From contig JAFULG010000080.1 in the NCBI GenBank assembly GCA_017473435.1, forward strand, positions 1 through 64,000: a DNA stretch of 64,000 nucleotides, given 5' to 3'. The first letter of the stretch is position 1. The number at the start of each line of letters is the position of its first letter. Shown piece after piece: positions 12,517-22,553 of this stretch. The position numbers and the translations under genes were made by a program. This DNA is from Clostridia bacterium. Lineage in GTDB: Bacteria > Bacillota > Clostridia > Oscillospirales > Acutalibacteraceae. The notes under the pieces are model-generated. The model was not told the origin of the DNA, did not search any database, and was given only the letters and a program-made list of their open reading frames with translations.

Positions 12517-15500
12517 TTACTTTTTAAAGTATTCTACCGCTGCCTTGAACATCTGGATGTCATACTCACCGGGAACATTCTTATAAAGTCCGTCGCCGAT
12601 TCTCTCGCTGTGACCCATTTTACCGAACACTCTGCCGTCAGGTGATGTGATACCCTCAATTGCGCAAAGTGAACCGTTGGGGTTAAAGTCGATATCAGCA
12701 GTAGCCTTGCCCTCAAGGTCAACGTACTGTGTTGCAATCTGTCCGTTAGCGGCAAGCTCCTTGATAAGCTCAGCAGAAGCAAGGAATTTACCCTCACCGT
12801 GGGAAATAGGCACATTTACAACGTCGCCTACATTCATAAGCTTAAGCCAGGGTGACTTAACGGATGCAATACGTGTATGTACAATTCTTGACTGATGGCG
12901 GCTGATGTTGTTGAAGGTAAGTGTAGGACAGCTTTCGTCTGTGTCGATAATCTTACCGTAGGGCACAAGACCAAGCTTGATAAGTGCCTGGAAGCCGTTA
13001 CAGATACCGCACATAAGACCGTCACGGTTATCAAGAAGGTCTGTCACAGCCTCTTTAACTGCAGGATTACGGAAGAAAGCAGTAATAAACTTTGCTGAGC
13101 CGTCGGGCTCGTCGCCGCCGGAGAAGCCACCGGGGATAAAGATAATCTGTGCTTCCTTAACCTTCTCAGAGAAGCCTTCAACGCTCTTTGCAACGTCCTC
13201 AGCTGTGAGGTTTCTGATTACGAAAATCTCTGCCTCGCCGCCTGCCTTCTCTACTGCACGAGCTGAATCATATTCGCAGTTTGTGCCGGGGAATACAGGG
13301 ATAAGCACCTTAGGACGGTCTACCTTATTTTCAGCCTTTGCTTCGCACTTGCCCTCAAAGGAGAAGGTAGGAATTTCGCCCTTATCTTCCTTTGCCTTTG
13401 TGGGATATACGTCCTCAAGAGTTGCTGTATGAAGCTTGTAAAGCTCCTCGATTGCTACGCTGTCATTTTCAAGGGTGATTACAGCTTCCTCTGTAGTTTC
13501 ACCTATTTTCATTACGCCGGGAATTTCAACGTCCTCTGTAAGCTCTGCAACAATGAAGCCCCACATACCGAGATGCCAGTTTTCACCGAGCTCGGTGCTT
13601 GACTTAAAGCCGATATTGTTACCGAAGCTCATCTTCATCACAGCTTCACCGATGCCTCTTTCTACTGCCCATGAAGCCTTTACCTTGCCCTCTTTGCAAA
13701 GCTCATGGAAAGCTTCCCATGTAGCCTTAAGGCTGTCAGCGCTTTCATCGGTAGCACCGAAGAGGTAAACGGGACTTCCTGCCTCTTTGAATTCGGGGCT
13801 GATAACGTCCTGCTTTTTAATAGGAGCGATAGCAAATGAAATAAGTGTGGGGGGAACATCCTTGTCAAGGAATGAGCCTGACATTGAGTCCTTACCGCCG
13901 ATAGCAGCTGCACCTAATTCAAGCTGTGCATCAAGTGCACCGAGAAGAGCGGCAAAGGGCTTGCCCCAACGCTCGGGCTCTGTCTTAAGCTTTTCAAAGA
14001 ATTCCTGAAGTGTAAGATATGCCTTCTTATAGTCACAGCCTGCAGCAACAAGCTTTGCAACTGAATTATAAATTGATGCGTGAGCACCTGTATAAGGATC
14101 AACTGAAAGGTGATCAGGATCACAGCCCCAGCTGAATACGCTTGCCATGTCGGTTTCCTGACCGGGAAGCACGGGAAGCACAGCCGCCATTGACTGTGCG
14201 GGCGTAAGCTGACGCTTACCGCCGTAGGGCATAATAACGCTGCCTGCACCGATTGTTGAGTCGAAGCGTTCAACAAGACCTCTCTGGCTTGCTGTACGAA
14301 GGTCGGAAGCCATTTCACGAAGTGAGCCAAACATTGCCTTACTTAAAACGGAAAGATCCTTTTCTGTTACATCAACATCTGTGTGCTTAACTGCACCGTT
14401 AGTATCAAGGAAGGCACGGCTGAGGTCAGCGATGATATTACCCTTCCACTTCATAACCATTCTTTCTTCCTCGGTTACAACGGCAACGCGGTAAGCCTCG
14501 AGGTTTTCCTCCTCTGCATAAGCGATGAACTTATCTGCATCCTTCGCCTCAACAACAACAGCCATTCTCTCCTGAGATTCGGAGATAGCGATTTCTGTAC
14601 CGTCAAGACCCTCGTACTTTTTGCGTACTGCGTCAAGGTCAATCTGAAGACCGGGAGCAAGCTCACCGATAGCAACGGAAACACCGCCTGCGCCAAAGTC
14701 GTTACAGCGCTTGATAAGACGGGTAACTTCCGCGTTACGGAAAAGACGCTGAATCTTTCTTTCCTCGGGGGCATTACCCTTCTGAACCTCGGAAGCCATT
14801 GTGGTAAGTGACTTCATATTGTGGCTCTTTGATGAGCCTGTAGCGCCACCGATACCGTCACGTCCGGTACGTCCGCCGAGAAGAACGATTACGTCACCGG
14901 GAGCAGGACGCTCACGGCGCACATTATAAGCAGGAGCGGCGGCAACAACTGCACCGCACTCAAGTCTTTTTGCAACAAAGCCCTCGTGATAAATTTCTGC
15001 AACGTGACCTGTAGCAAGACCGATCTGATTACCGTAGGAGGAATAGCCTGCAGCAGCGGTCTGACAAATCTTACGCTGAGGAAGCTTGCCTGCCATTGTT
15101 TCGGCAATAGTCTTTCTCGGGTCGCCTGCACCTGTTACGCGCATTGCCTGATGAACATAAGCACGACCTGAAAGGGGGTCACGGATACAACCGCCGATAC
15201 AGGTAGCCGCACCACCGAAGGGCTCGATTTCTGTAGGATGGTTGTGGGTTTCGTTCTTGAACATAAGAAGCCAGTCCTGATCCTCACCGTTAACTGTTGC
15301 AGTCACGTGGATTGAGCAAGCGTTGATTTCTTCACTTTCATCAAGCTCGGGAAGAAGTCCCCTCTTCTTAAGTGTTTTTGTACCGATAGTAGCGATATCC
15401 ATAAGGGTCTGAGGACGTGCGGCTGCCTTTTCTTCGCCGTAAACCTCTACTCTTGCAGCAAGGTAACGCTCATAAGCTGCCTGAACAGCTTCATCGTGAA

Positions 15501-16209
15501 TGCGTACATTGTCAATGTGAGTTGAGAAGGTTGTGTGACGGCAATGGTCAGACCAATATGTATCAACAACACGGATTTCTGTAATTGTGGGATCTCTCTT
15601 TTCAGTATCTCTGAAATAAGCCTGAAGGAACTTGAGGTCATCAAGGTCCATTGCAAGACCCTTTTCGTCAAGAAGTTCGGAGAGTGCCTTTTCATCCATA
15701 GCGATGAAGCCCTCTACAGTGTCAACTGTTTCAGGTGCTGCATAAGTAGCGGCAAGGGTTTCGGGCTTTTCCATTGCAGCCTCACGGCTTTCAACGGCGT
15801 TGATTACGTGGTGCTTGAAAGCTTCAATGTCAGCCTCTGTAAGCTCACCGTAAAGTGCGTAAACCTTTGCAGTACGGATAAGAGGACGCTCGCCCTGGGA
15901 GATAATCTGAATACACTGTGCGGCAGAGTCAGCTCTCTGGTCGAACTGACCGGGAAGCGCCTCAACTGCAAACACATAAGCCTCGGGAATTTCTACGCTG
16001 TCGGAAACATTATCAAGCTGGGGCTCGGAGAAAACCGTTTTAACAGCGTAAGAGAATAATTCTTCTGTGATGTTTTCTGCATCGTAACGGTTGAAAAGAC
16101 GGATATCCGTAAGACCTTCGATGCCGAGAAGATGCTTTGCTTCGCCAAGAAGGCCTTTAGCCTCGTTGTCAAGTCCAGCCTTCTTTTCTACAAATATGCG
16201 ATAAACCAT
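12517..16209 (-). CDS. purL: Phosphoribosylformylglycinamidine synthase, single-chain PurL with glutaminase domain
   Basis: Fourth step of purine synthesis: FGAR plus glutamine and ATP to FGAM. 1230 residues, the large PurL form with the PurQ-like class I glutaminase fused at the C-terminus. The synthase part shows FKNETHNHPTEIEPFGGAATCIGGCIRD and GGKDSMSG-type ATP sites. The glutaminase part shows GGFSGGDEP and the nucleophile in CGICNGFQ near residue 1080. No separate purS or purQ is needed. The ATG follows the purD stop as TAAATG, with AAGGAGG upstream, so coupling is likely. Last gene of the operon. Confidence 0.97.
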   Translation of the reverse strand: MVYRIFVEKKAGLDNEAKGLLGEAKHLLGIEGLTDIRLFNRYDAENITEELFSYAVKTVFSEPQLDNVSDSVEIPEAYVFAVEALPGQFDQRADSAAQCIQIISQGERPLIRTAKVYALYGELTEADIEAFKHHVINAVESREAAMEKPETLAATYAAPETVDTVEGFIAMDEKALSELLDEKGLAMDLDDLKFLQAYFRDTEKRDPTITEIRVVDTYWSDHCRHTTFSTHIDNVRIHDEAVQAAYERYLAARVEVYGEEKAAARPQTLMDIATIGTKTLKKRGLLPELDESEEINACSIHVTATVNGEDQDWLLMFKNETHNHPTEIEPFGGAATCIGGCIRDPLSGRAYVHQAMRVTGAGDPRKTIAETMAGKLPQRKICQTAAAGYSSYGNQIGLATGHVAEIYHEGFVAKRLECGAVVAAAPAYNVRRERPAPGDVIVLLGGRTGRDGIGGATGSSKSHNMKSLTTMASEVQKGNAPEERKIQRLFRNAEVTRLIKRCNDFGAGGVSVAIGELAPGLQIDLDAVRKKYEGLDGTEIAISESQERMAVVVEAKDADKFIAYAEEENLEAYRVAVVTEEERMVMKWKGNIIADLSRAFLDTNGAVKHTDVDVTEKDLSVLSKAMFGSLREMASDLRTASQRGLVERFDSTIGAGSVIMPYGGKRQLTPAQSMAAVLPVLPGQETDMASVFSWGCDPDHLSVDPYTGAHASIYNSVAKLVAAGCDYKKAYLTLQEFFEKLKTEPERWGKPFAALLGALDAQLELGAAAIGGKDSMSGSFLDKDVPPTLISFAIAPIKKQDVISPEFKEAGSPVYLFGATDESADSLKATWEAFHELCKEGKVKASWAVERGIGEAVMKMSFGNNIGFKSSTELGENWHLGMWGFIVAELTEDVEIPGVMKIGETTEEAVITLENDSVAIEELYKLHTATLEDVYPTKAKEDKGEIPTFSFEGKCEAKAENKVDRPKVLIPVFPGTNCEYDSARAVEKAGGEAEIFVIRNLTAEDVAKSVEGFSEKVKEAQIIFIPGGFSGGDEPDGSAKFITAFFRNPAVKEAVTDLLDNRDGLMCGICNGFQALIKLGLVPYGKIIDTDESCPTLTFNNISRHQSRIVHTRIASVKSPWLKLMNVGDVVNVPISHGEGKFLASAELIKELAANGQIATQYVDLEGKATADIDFNPNGSLCAIEGITSPDGRVFGKMGHSERIGDGLYKNVPGEYDIQMFKAAVEYFKK

Positions 16210-17472
16210 TTATTTTGCCTCCTTGGCTTTCTTGCCTATATCTTTTCTGTAAAAAGCATTTGCAAAAGTAACCTTCTGCACTTTTTCGTATGCACTGTCA
16301 ATCGCCTTTTCGAGAGTTTCTTCAACAGCTGTCACGCCGAGAACTCGACCTCCGGCGTTCTTAAGAATACCGTCCTCAAGCTTTGCACCTGCAACGTAAA
16401 CGCTATCCTTCACCTCGTCGGCAATTTTGATTTCGTAGCCGCTTTCGTACTTCTGGGGATAGCCCGCAGAAGCCATAATAACACAGCAGGCATTCTTATC
16501 AGCAAACTTAACCTCGGTTTCAGCGAGGGTGCCGTTTGTTGTTGCCTTCATAACTGTGAGAAGGTCGCTTTCAAGAAGAGGAAGCACAACCTGGGTTTCA
16601 GGATCACCGAAACGGCAGTTATATTCAATTACCTTGGGACCCTTTTCTGTGAGCATAAGTCCGAAGTAAAGGCAACCCTTAAAGCTTCTGTCTTCCTTAT
16701 TCATTGCCTCAATTGTGGGAAGGAATATCTCCTTCATACATCTGTCGGCAATTTCCTTTGTGTAGTAGGGGTTGGGAGCAACTGTACCCATACCGCCCGT
16801 GTTAAGACCCTTATCTCCGTCAAGAGCACGCTTGTGGTCCATTGAGGAAATCATGGGAACAACGGTCTTACCGTCAGTGAATGAAAGCACGGAAACCTCA
16901 GGACCTGTGAGAAATTCCTCAACAACAACCTGACTTCCGCTTTCGCCGAAGATTTTGTCCTCCATCATTGACCTTACGGCAGCCTTAGCCTCGTCACGGG
17001 TCATTGCGATGATAACACCCTTACCCAGAGCAAGTCCGTCAGCCTTGATAACTGTGGGAATGGGAGCAGTTTCAAGGTAATTGAGAGCACTTTCAAGATC
17101 TGTGAAAACCTCATATTCCGCTGTGGGAATGCCGTACTTTTTCATAAGGTTCTTTGAGAAAACCTTACTGCCTTCGATTATAGCCGCCTTCTTCTCGGGG
17201 CCGAAGCAGGGAATGCCGAGCTCACTGAGTGCATCCACGCAGCCGAGAACAAGAGGATCGTCGGGGGCTACAACTGCATAGTCAATAGCGTTTTCCTTAG
17301 CAAAATTGCAGATAACGTCAAGGTCTGTTGCCTTTACGGGAACACAGGTAGCATCTGCGGCAATACCACCGTTACCGGGCAGAGCGTAAATCTCTGTAAT
17401 TTCTTTGTTTTCCTTAAGCTTTTTGATGATGGCGTGTTCACGTCCGCCACCGCCTACAACCATAATTTTCAT
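16210..17472 (-). CDS. purD: Phosphoribosylamine-glycine ligase
   Basis: Second step of purine synthesis: joins glycine to phosphoribosylamine (ATP-grasp enzyme). 420 residues from the ATG at 17472, where MKIMVVGGGGREHA begins; the longer frame to 17565 adds a non-homologous stretch over the glyA end. HKRALDGDKGLNTGGMGT and the metal-binding EYNCRFGDPETQ are present. Lies between glyA, which supplies glycine and one-carbon units, and purL. Confidence 0.96.
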   Translation of the reverse strand: MKIMVVGGGGREHAIIKKLKENKEITEIYALPGNGGIAADATCVPVKATDLDVICNFAKENAIDYAVVAPDDPLVLGCVDALSELGIPCFGPEKKAAIIEGSKVFSKNLMKKYGIPTAEYEVFTDLESALNYLETAPIPTVIKADGLALGKGVIIAMTRDEAKAAVRSMMEDKIFGESGSQVVVEEFLTGPEVSVLSFTDGKTVVPMISSMDHKRALDGDKGLNTGGMGTVAPNPYYTKEIADRCMKEIFLPTIEAMNKEDRSFKGCLYFGLMLTEKGPKVIEYNCRFGDPETQVVLPLLESDLLTVMKATTNGTLAETEVKFADKNACCVIMASAGYPQKYESGYEIKIADEVKDSVYVAGAKLEDGILKNAGGRVLGVTAVEETLEKAIDSAYEKVQKVTFANAFYRKDIGKKAKEAK

Positions 17473-17504
17473 CTGAATTGTATCTCCTTTATAAAACACC
17501 CTAA

Positions 17505-17526
17505 GGAGACGGTATTTCACGTCTCC
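17505..17526 (-). other. Intercistronic hairpin between glyA and purD
   Basis: GGAGACG/CGTCTCC, 8-nt loop. On the minus strand it is followed by TTAGGG, not a T-run, so it may be a processing or stability element and not a terminator. Confidence 0.5.
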
Positions 17527-17542
17527 TTTTATTATACTATAA

Positions 17543-18781
17543 TTAATAGATGGGATACTTCTCACAAAGTGCCATAACCTCAGCCTTTACTGCTTCCTTA
17601 CTGTTTTCAAAGTCAACAATAACAGCCTTGATCCACTTTGCAATCATTCTCATTTCCTCTTCCTTGAAGCCTCTTGAGGTCACTGCAGCAGTACCGATAC
17701 GAAGACCGCTTGTAACAAAGGGACTCTTGGGATCGTTGGGAATTGTGTTTTTATTTGTGGTAAGATGAACCTCGTCAAGACGGGCTTCCAGCTCCTTACC
17801 CGAAATATCAAACTTACGAAGGTCAAGGAGCATAAGATGATTATCCGTGCCCTTTGAAACAATGTCGATACCCTCAGCCTGCAGGCTTTCGCAAAGCACT
17901 GCGGCATTTTTTACAACCTGCTCGGCATAAGCCCTGAAGTCGTCGGAGAGTGCCTCACCGAGAGCAACTGCCTTTGCGGCAATCACGTGCATAAGAGGAC
18001 CGCCCTGTGTGCCGGGGAAAACTGCCTTGTCAATAGCCTTGGAGAGCTCCTCCTTACAGAGAATCATACCGCCTCTGGGACCACGCAGGGTCTTATGAGT
18101 TGTTGTTGTAACAACGTCTGCATAGGGTACGGGTGAGGGATGAACTCCTGCAGCAACAAGACCTGCAATATGAGCCATATCAACCATAAGATAAGCACCT
18201 ACCTCGTCTGCAATTTCTCTGCAACGGGGGAAATCAATGATTCTTGAATATGCGCTTGCGCCTACAACAATGAGTTTGGGCTTACATTCGAGTGCAATCT
18301 CTCTCATTTTATCGTAGTCAATCATTTCGGTCACATCGTCAACGCCGTATGGAACAATATTCCAGTACTTACCTGAAATGTTAACAGGTGAACCGTGGGA
18401 AAGATGTCCGCCCTGGGAAAGATTCATACCCATTACGGTGTCACCGGGCTGAAGAAGTGCAAAGAAAACGGCAAGGTTAGCGTTTGCACCTGAGTGAGGC
18501 TGAACGTTTGCGTGCTCTGCACCGAAGAGCTTTTTTGCTCTTTCGCGAGCAATTTCCTCTACCTCGTCTACGCAATGGCAGCCGCCGTAGTAGCGCTTGC
18601 CGGGATAACCCTCGGCGTACTTATTTGTAAGCACACTTCCCGCAGCAAGCAGAACCGCTTTTGAAACAATGTTTTCTGAAGCAATGAGTTCGATAAAACT
18701 CTGCTGACGGTCGAATTCCTTGTTGCAGAAGGCAAAAACCTCGCTGTCAAATTTTTCAAGCTCGTTAAAATAGTTAAGCAT
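17543..18781 (-). CDS. glyA: Serine hydroxymethyltransferase
   Basis: Converts serine and tetrahydrofolate to glycine and methylene-THF. 412 residues, normal length. The PLP lysine is in [14 protein letters not shown] (Lys230). Its place inside the purine operon is logical: it supplies the glycine used by PurD and the formyl groups used by PurN and the AICAR transformylase. It is preceded by a run of five hairpins at 18817-18924. Confidence 0.97.
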   Translation of the reverse strand: MLNYFNELEKFDSEVFAFCNKEFDRQQSFIELIASENIVSKAVLLAAGSVLTNKYAEGYPGKRYYGGCHCVDEVEEIARERAKKLFGAEHANVQPHSGANANLAVFFALLQPGDTVMGMNLSQGGHLSHGSPVNISGKYWNIVPYGVDDVTEMIDYDKMREIALECKPKLIVVGASAYSRIIDFPRCREIADEVGAYLMVDMAHIAGLVAAGVHPSPVPYADVVTTTTHKTLRGPRGGMILCKEELSKAIDKAVFPGTQGGPLMHVIAAKAVALGEALSDDFRAYAEQVVKNAAVLCESLQAEGIDIVSKGTDNHLMLLDLRKFDISGKELEARLDEVHLTTNKNTIPNDPKSPFVTSGLRIGTAAVTSRGFKEEEMRMIAKWIKAVIVDFENSKEAVKAEVMALCEKYPIY

Positions 18782-18816
18782 ATGTTTCTCCTTTTATAAA
18801 TGCGTCGCAGACCTTC

Positions 18817-18924
18817 AATATTGCCGTCGGCAATATTTCAAATCAGCGAAGCTGATATTTCATACACAAAGTGTATTTCATATGACCGCAGGGTCATATT
18901 TCATTAAAAAGCCACAGGCTTTTT
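18817..18924 (-). repeat. Array of five short hairpins spaced by TTTCA
   Basis: Stems on the plus strand: ATATTGCC/GGCAATAT (18818), ATCAGC/GCTGAT (18842), ATACAC/GTGTAT (18862), ATATGACC/GGTCATAT (18880) and AAAAAGCC/GGCTTTTT (18906). All loops are three or four bases and all hairpins are separated by TTTCA-type spacers. The stems share no sequence, only the layout. The array fills the purH-glyA gap of the purine transcript. Confidence 0.8.
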
Positions 18925-18925
18925 A

Positions 18926-20110
18926 TCAGTGATGGAATAATCTCATTCCGGTGAAAGCCATTGCCATACCGTATTTATCGGCACATTCAATGACTGCATC
19001 ATCTCTGATTGAGCCGCCGGGCTCTGCAATGTATTTTACACCGCTTCTGTAAGCTCTCTCAATGTTATCCGAGAAGGGGAAGAAAGCGTCGGAGCCGAGG
19101 GCAACATCCTTACATGTTGCAAGGTAAGCGTCCATTTCTTCCTTTGTGAAGGGCTCGGGCTGTGAGGTGAAATACTTCTGCCAGTTACCGTCTGCACAAA
19201 CGTCCTCTTCATTTTTATTGATGTAACCGTCGATAACATTATCTCTGTCTGCTCTGCCGAGAGTGGGAAGGAAGGGAAGGTCAAGCACCTTGTCAGCCTG
19301 ACGCAGGAACCAGGTGTCAGCCTTTGTACCTGCAAGACGTGTGCAGTGAATTCTTGACTGCTGACCTGCACCTACGCCGATTGCCTGACCGTCAACTGCA
19401 TAGCATACGGAATTGGACTGTGTATATTTAAGAGTGATAAGAGCGATGATAAGGTCGCGCTTTGCACTTTCGGGAAGCTCCTTGTTCTTTGTAACAATGT
19501 TTTCGAGAAGCTCCTCGTTAATTTTGAAGTTATTTCTGCCCTGAACGAAGGTAATGCCGAAGACCTGCTTGTGCTCAGCTTCGTCGGGAACATAATTTTC
19601 GTCGATTTTTACAATGTTGTAGCTGCCCTTTCTCTTCTGCTTAAGAATTTCAAGAGCCTCATCGGTATAACCGGGAGCAATAACGCCATCGGAAATTTCA
19701 CGCTTGATGAGCTTTGCTGTAAGTGCATCGCAAACATCTGAAAGTGCAACCCAGTCACCGAAGGAGCACATTCTGTCAGTACCTCTTGCTCTTGCATAAG
19801 CGCAGGCAAGGGGGCTTTCATCAAGGCCCTCGATATCGTCAACAAAGCAGGCTCTCTTAAGCTTATCTGAAAGAGGAAGACCTACTGCTGCAGAGGTGGG
19901 GCTTACGTGCTTAAAGGATGCAACACAGGGAAGACCTGTTGCCTCCTTGATTTCTTTTACAAGCTGCCAGGAGTTGAAGGCATCAAGGAAGTTAATGTAG
20001 CCGGGTCTGCCGCAAAGGATTTCAATGGGAAGATCGCTTCCGTCATGCATATAAATCTTTGAAGGCTTCTGATTGGGGTTACAGCCGTATTTGAGTTCAA
20101 ATTCTTTCAT
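18926..20110 (-). CDS. purH: AICAR transformylase, stand-alone (PurH C-terminal domain type)
   Basis: Transfers a formyl group from 10-formyl-THF to AICAR, giving FAICAR. 394 residues, corresponding only to the transformylase half of bifunctional PurH; the MGS-like IMP cyclohydrolase half is absent. ASFKHVSPTSAAVGLPL carries the Lys-His pair expected at the active site, and ELKYGCNPNQKP opens the protein. The cyclohydrolase step is encoded next door by the PurO-like gene, 14 bases upstream. Transformylase identity is clear; the symbol purH is used for the domain. Confidence 0.92.
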   Translation of the reverse strand: MKEFELKYGCNPNQKPSKIYMHDGSDLPIEILCGRPGYINFLDAFNSWQLVKEIKEATGLPCVASFKHVSPTSAAVGLPLSDKLKRACFVDDIEGLDESPLACAYARARGTDRMCSFGDWVALSDVCDALTAKLIKREISDGVIAPGYTDEALEILKQKRKGSYNIVKIDENYVPDEAEHKQVFGITFVQGRNNFKINEELLENIVTKNKELPESAKRDLIIALITLKYTQSNSVCYAVDGQAIGVGAGQQSRIHCTRLAGTKADTWFLRQADKVLDLPFLPTLGRADRDNVIDGYINKNEEDVCADGNWQKYFTSQPEPFTKEEMDAYLATCKDVALGSDAFFPFSDNIERAYRSGVKYIAEPGGSIRDDAVIECADKYGMAMAFTGMRLFHH

Positions 20111-20124
20111 CGTGCTATCTCCTC

Positions 20125-20841
20125 TTATTTATTCTTGTTTACTACTCTTGTTTCGCTTTCGCCTGACTCAATATCAATATATCTTACGAAAAGTGAAACC
20201 TTATTATCCTCATTGAGGTTTGTCCAGATAAGGTCAGTAAGCTCGTCAATGATAACATCGGGAAGCTCAAGAGTTTTGGGCTCACCCTCGAAGGAAGGAA
20301 GAGGATTTCCGTCACAGTTGTAGGTGTGGATGAACTTTGCCTTACCGCAAAGAGGATTTGAGTAAGCGTAGGTGAAGCGCTCACAGGAGCTGTCATCACC
20401 CTCTGCACTCTTGAGGATTGACATTGCGTAGTTCATACCCTCTTTGTCGAGACGGATAATGCCTGAAATTCTCGGTGTGAAGTTTGGAGCATCATCCTCA
20501 AATTCTCTTGTTCTGAGTGCCTGCTCAAAGGTCATCTGCTTATCCATAAGCTCGTAGATTGTATCAGTCTGGTCACCGTTTGTAACAATGGTCTTGTTGC
20601 CGAGCACTCTTACGGGATAGTAGATAATAAGATGAGGGTCAGTCATTTTGCTTTCGTCGAATGCCTTGGTGCGCATTGCATCGCCCTCAAGGACAAATAC
20701 ACGGTTGCGGCTGTTTTCACTTCTGCCCATAATAAAGTAAGCAGTTACAGCCTTTTTGCCGTCGGCACTTTTACCGATGATAATACCTCTGCCGTGATAA
20801 GCAAGTGAGTTAAGCTCGTCTTCGATTGTTGATATCTTCAT
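20125..20841 (-). CDS. purO: IMP cyclohydrolase, archaeal PurO type
   Basis: 238 residues starting with DELNSLAYHGRGIIIGKS and containing AVTAYFIMGRSENSRNR, as in the PurO/IMP cyclohydrolase family first known from methanogens. It would close FAICAR to IMP, the last step of the pathway. The genomic context strongly supports this: it stands directly before a transformylase that lacks its own cyclohydrolase domain. Four bases separate it from purN. Confidence 0.88.
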   Translation of the reverse strand: MKISTIEDELNSLAYHGRGIIIGKSADGKKAVTAYFIMGRSENSRNRVFVLEGDAMRTKAFDESKMTDPHLIIYYPVRVLGNKTIVTNGDQTDTIYELMDKQMTFEQALRTREFEDDAPNFTPRISGIIRLDKEGMNYAMSILKSAEGDDSSCERFTYAYSNPLCGKAKFIHTYNCDGNPLPSFEGEPKTLELPDVIIDELTDLIWTNLNEDNKVSLFVRYIDIESGESETRVVNKNK

Positions 20842-20845
20842 TATA

Positions 20846-21475
20846 TTATTCTCCTATATGTACGATATTATTTGCTACCGTGAGCTTATCCTGACAGAAA
20901 AGACTGACAACCTCGGGAAGAATGTTCCACTCTGCCTCTACCATAACTCTTTTCTGCAGAATTTCGGGGGTGTCCCCTTCCTTGATTTCAACCGCCTTCT
21001 GGAGAATAATTTCTCCTCCGTCGGGAATTTCATTTACAAAATGCACCGTTGCACCTGTAACCTTAACGCCCTTTGCAAGTGCCGCCTCGTGAACGTGAAG
21101 TCCGTAAAAGCCCTTACCGCAGAAGGAGGGAATAAGAGAGGGGTGAACGTTGATAATTCTGTGAGGATATGTTTTTGTAAACTCCTCTGAAAGGATGCTC
21201 ATAAAGCCTGCAAGGACTATAAGATCAATTCCGTTTTCCGTAAGAAGGGAAATGATTTTATCTTCAAAGGCCTGCTGACTGCCAAGCTCCTTTTTAATAA
21301 CCGTTTCGGTTTTAATGCCTGCTTTTTCTGCTCTTTCAAGGGCGTAAGCACCCTTTACATTGGAAATTACAAGGCTGATTCTGCCGTTTTTGATTATACC
21401 GCTTTTTTCAGCATCAATAAGTGCCTGGAGGTTTGTTCCTCCGCCTGACACAAGGACTGCAATTCTCTTTTCCAT
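20846..21475 (-). CDS. purN: Phosphoribosylglycinamide formyltransferase
   Basis: Third step of purine synthesis, folate-dependent GAR transformylase. 209 residues. Signatures: VLVSGGGTNLQALID at the N-terminus, LAGFMSILS, and INVHPSLIPSFCGKGFYG with the catalytic His and Asn region; HFVNEIPDGG follows. The start overlaps the purM stop (TGATG), so translation is probably coupled. Confidence 0.96.
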   Translation of the reverse strand: MEKRIAVLVSGGGTNLQALIDAEKSGIIKNGRISLVISNVKGAYALERAEKAGIKTETVIKKELGSQQAFEDKIISLLTENGIDLIVLAGFMSILSEEFTKTYPHRIINVHPSLIPSFCGKGFYGLHVHEAALAKGVKVTGATVHFVNEIPDGGEIILQKAVEIKEGDTPEILQKRVMVEAEWNILPEVVSLFCQDKLTVANNIVHIGE

Positions 21476-22527
21476 CAGAGAATCACCTTCTCGTCGCCTT
21501 CAATAATCTCACCGATTACATAAGCGTCAATGCCGTTTTCCTTAAGGATTGAGAGTGAAAGCTCAACTTCATCAGCAGGAACTACAATACTCATACCGAC
21601 ACCCATGTTGTAGGTATTGTACATATCGCGCTCGGGAATGTTGCCCCACTTTGCAATAACGTCAAAGATAGGAAGAACCTTAACTGCTGACTTGTCAATC
21701 TTTGCACAAAGTCCGTCAGGAATTGAACGGGGAATATTCTCATAGAAGCCGCCGCCGGTAATGTGGGAGATACCCTTTACCTTAACCTTCTCAATAAGAG
21801 CGAGAACAGGCTTTACATAAATCTTTGTAGGAACGAGCAAGGCCTCAGCAATGCTCTTACCGCCAAGCTCCTCACGTGCAACATAAAGCTCGGGGTTATT
21901 GTTATCAATATCAAACACCTTACGGCAAAGGCTGAAGCCGTTTGAATGGATACCTGTTGAAGGGAGAGCGATAACCACATCTCCTGCTGACATTTTGCTG
22001 TTGTCAATCATCTTGGGCTTATCAACAACACCTACTGCAAAGCCTGCAAGGTCGTAGTCCTCCTCGGGCATAAGACCGGGATGCTCTGCGGTTTCGCCGC
22101 CGATGAGAGCACAGCCTGACTGCACACAGCCCTCTGCAACACCGCCTACGATTTCAGCAATCTTTTCGGGGAAGTTCTTGCCGCAAGCAATATAGTCAAG
22201 GAAGAAAAGAGGCTTTGCACCAACGCAGATAATATCGTTAACACACATCGCAACGGCGTCAATACCGATTGTATCGTGCTTGTCCATGAGGATAGCAAGC
22301 TTAACCTTTGTGCCGCAGCCGTCAGTGCCTGAAACAGAAATGGGATGCTCCATACCTGCGATGGAAGCAAGGTCAAAGCAACCGCCGAAGCCGCCTACAT
22401 CGTCCACCGATCCCTCATTACGGGTTCTTGCAACGTGCTTTTTCATAAGCTCCACAGATTTGTAGCCTGCGGTAATATCAACACCTGCAGCCGCATAGCT
22501 GGCAGAAAAAGAATTTTTGTGATCCAT
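21475..22527 (-). CDS. purM: Phosphoribosylformylglycinamidine cyclo-ligase (AIR synthetase)
   Basis: Fifth step: FGAM to AIR. 350 residues. SYAAAGVDITAGYKSVELMK at the N-terminus, GTDGCGTKVKLA and GGETAEHPG are typical PurM motifs of the PurM/PurL ATPase superfamily. Starts 26 bases after purF and overlaps purN. Confidence 0.96.
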   Translation of the reverse strand: MDHKNSFSASYAAAGVDITAGYKSVELMKKHVARTRNEGSVDDVGGFGGCFDLASIAGMEHPISVSGTDGCGTKVKLAILMDKHDTIGIDAVAMCVNDIICVGAKPLFFLDYIACGKNFPEKIAEIVGGVAEGCVQSGCALIGGETAEHPGLMPEEDYDLAGFAVGVVDKPKMIDNSKMSAGDVVIALPSTGIHSNGFSLCRKVFDIDNNNPELYVAREELGGKSIAEALLVPTKIYVKPVLALIEKVKVKGISHITGGGFYENIPRSIPDGLCAKIDKSAVKVLPIFDVIAKWGNIPERDMYNTYNMGVGMSIVVPADEVELSLSILKENGIDAYVIGEIIEGDEKVIL

Positions 22528-22553
22528 ATTAAACTCTCCTGTATTTTTTCTTA

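Noticed and set aside
18817-18924. CRISPR-like array
   Set aside because: The repeated part is only a 5-6-base spacer and each hairpin differs; there are no constant 25-35-base repeats and no cas genes.
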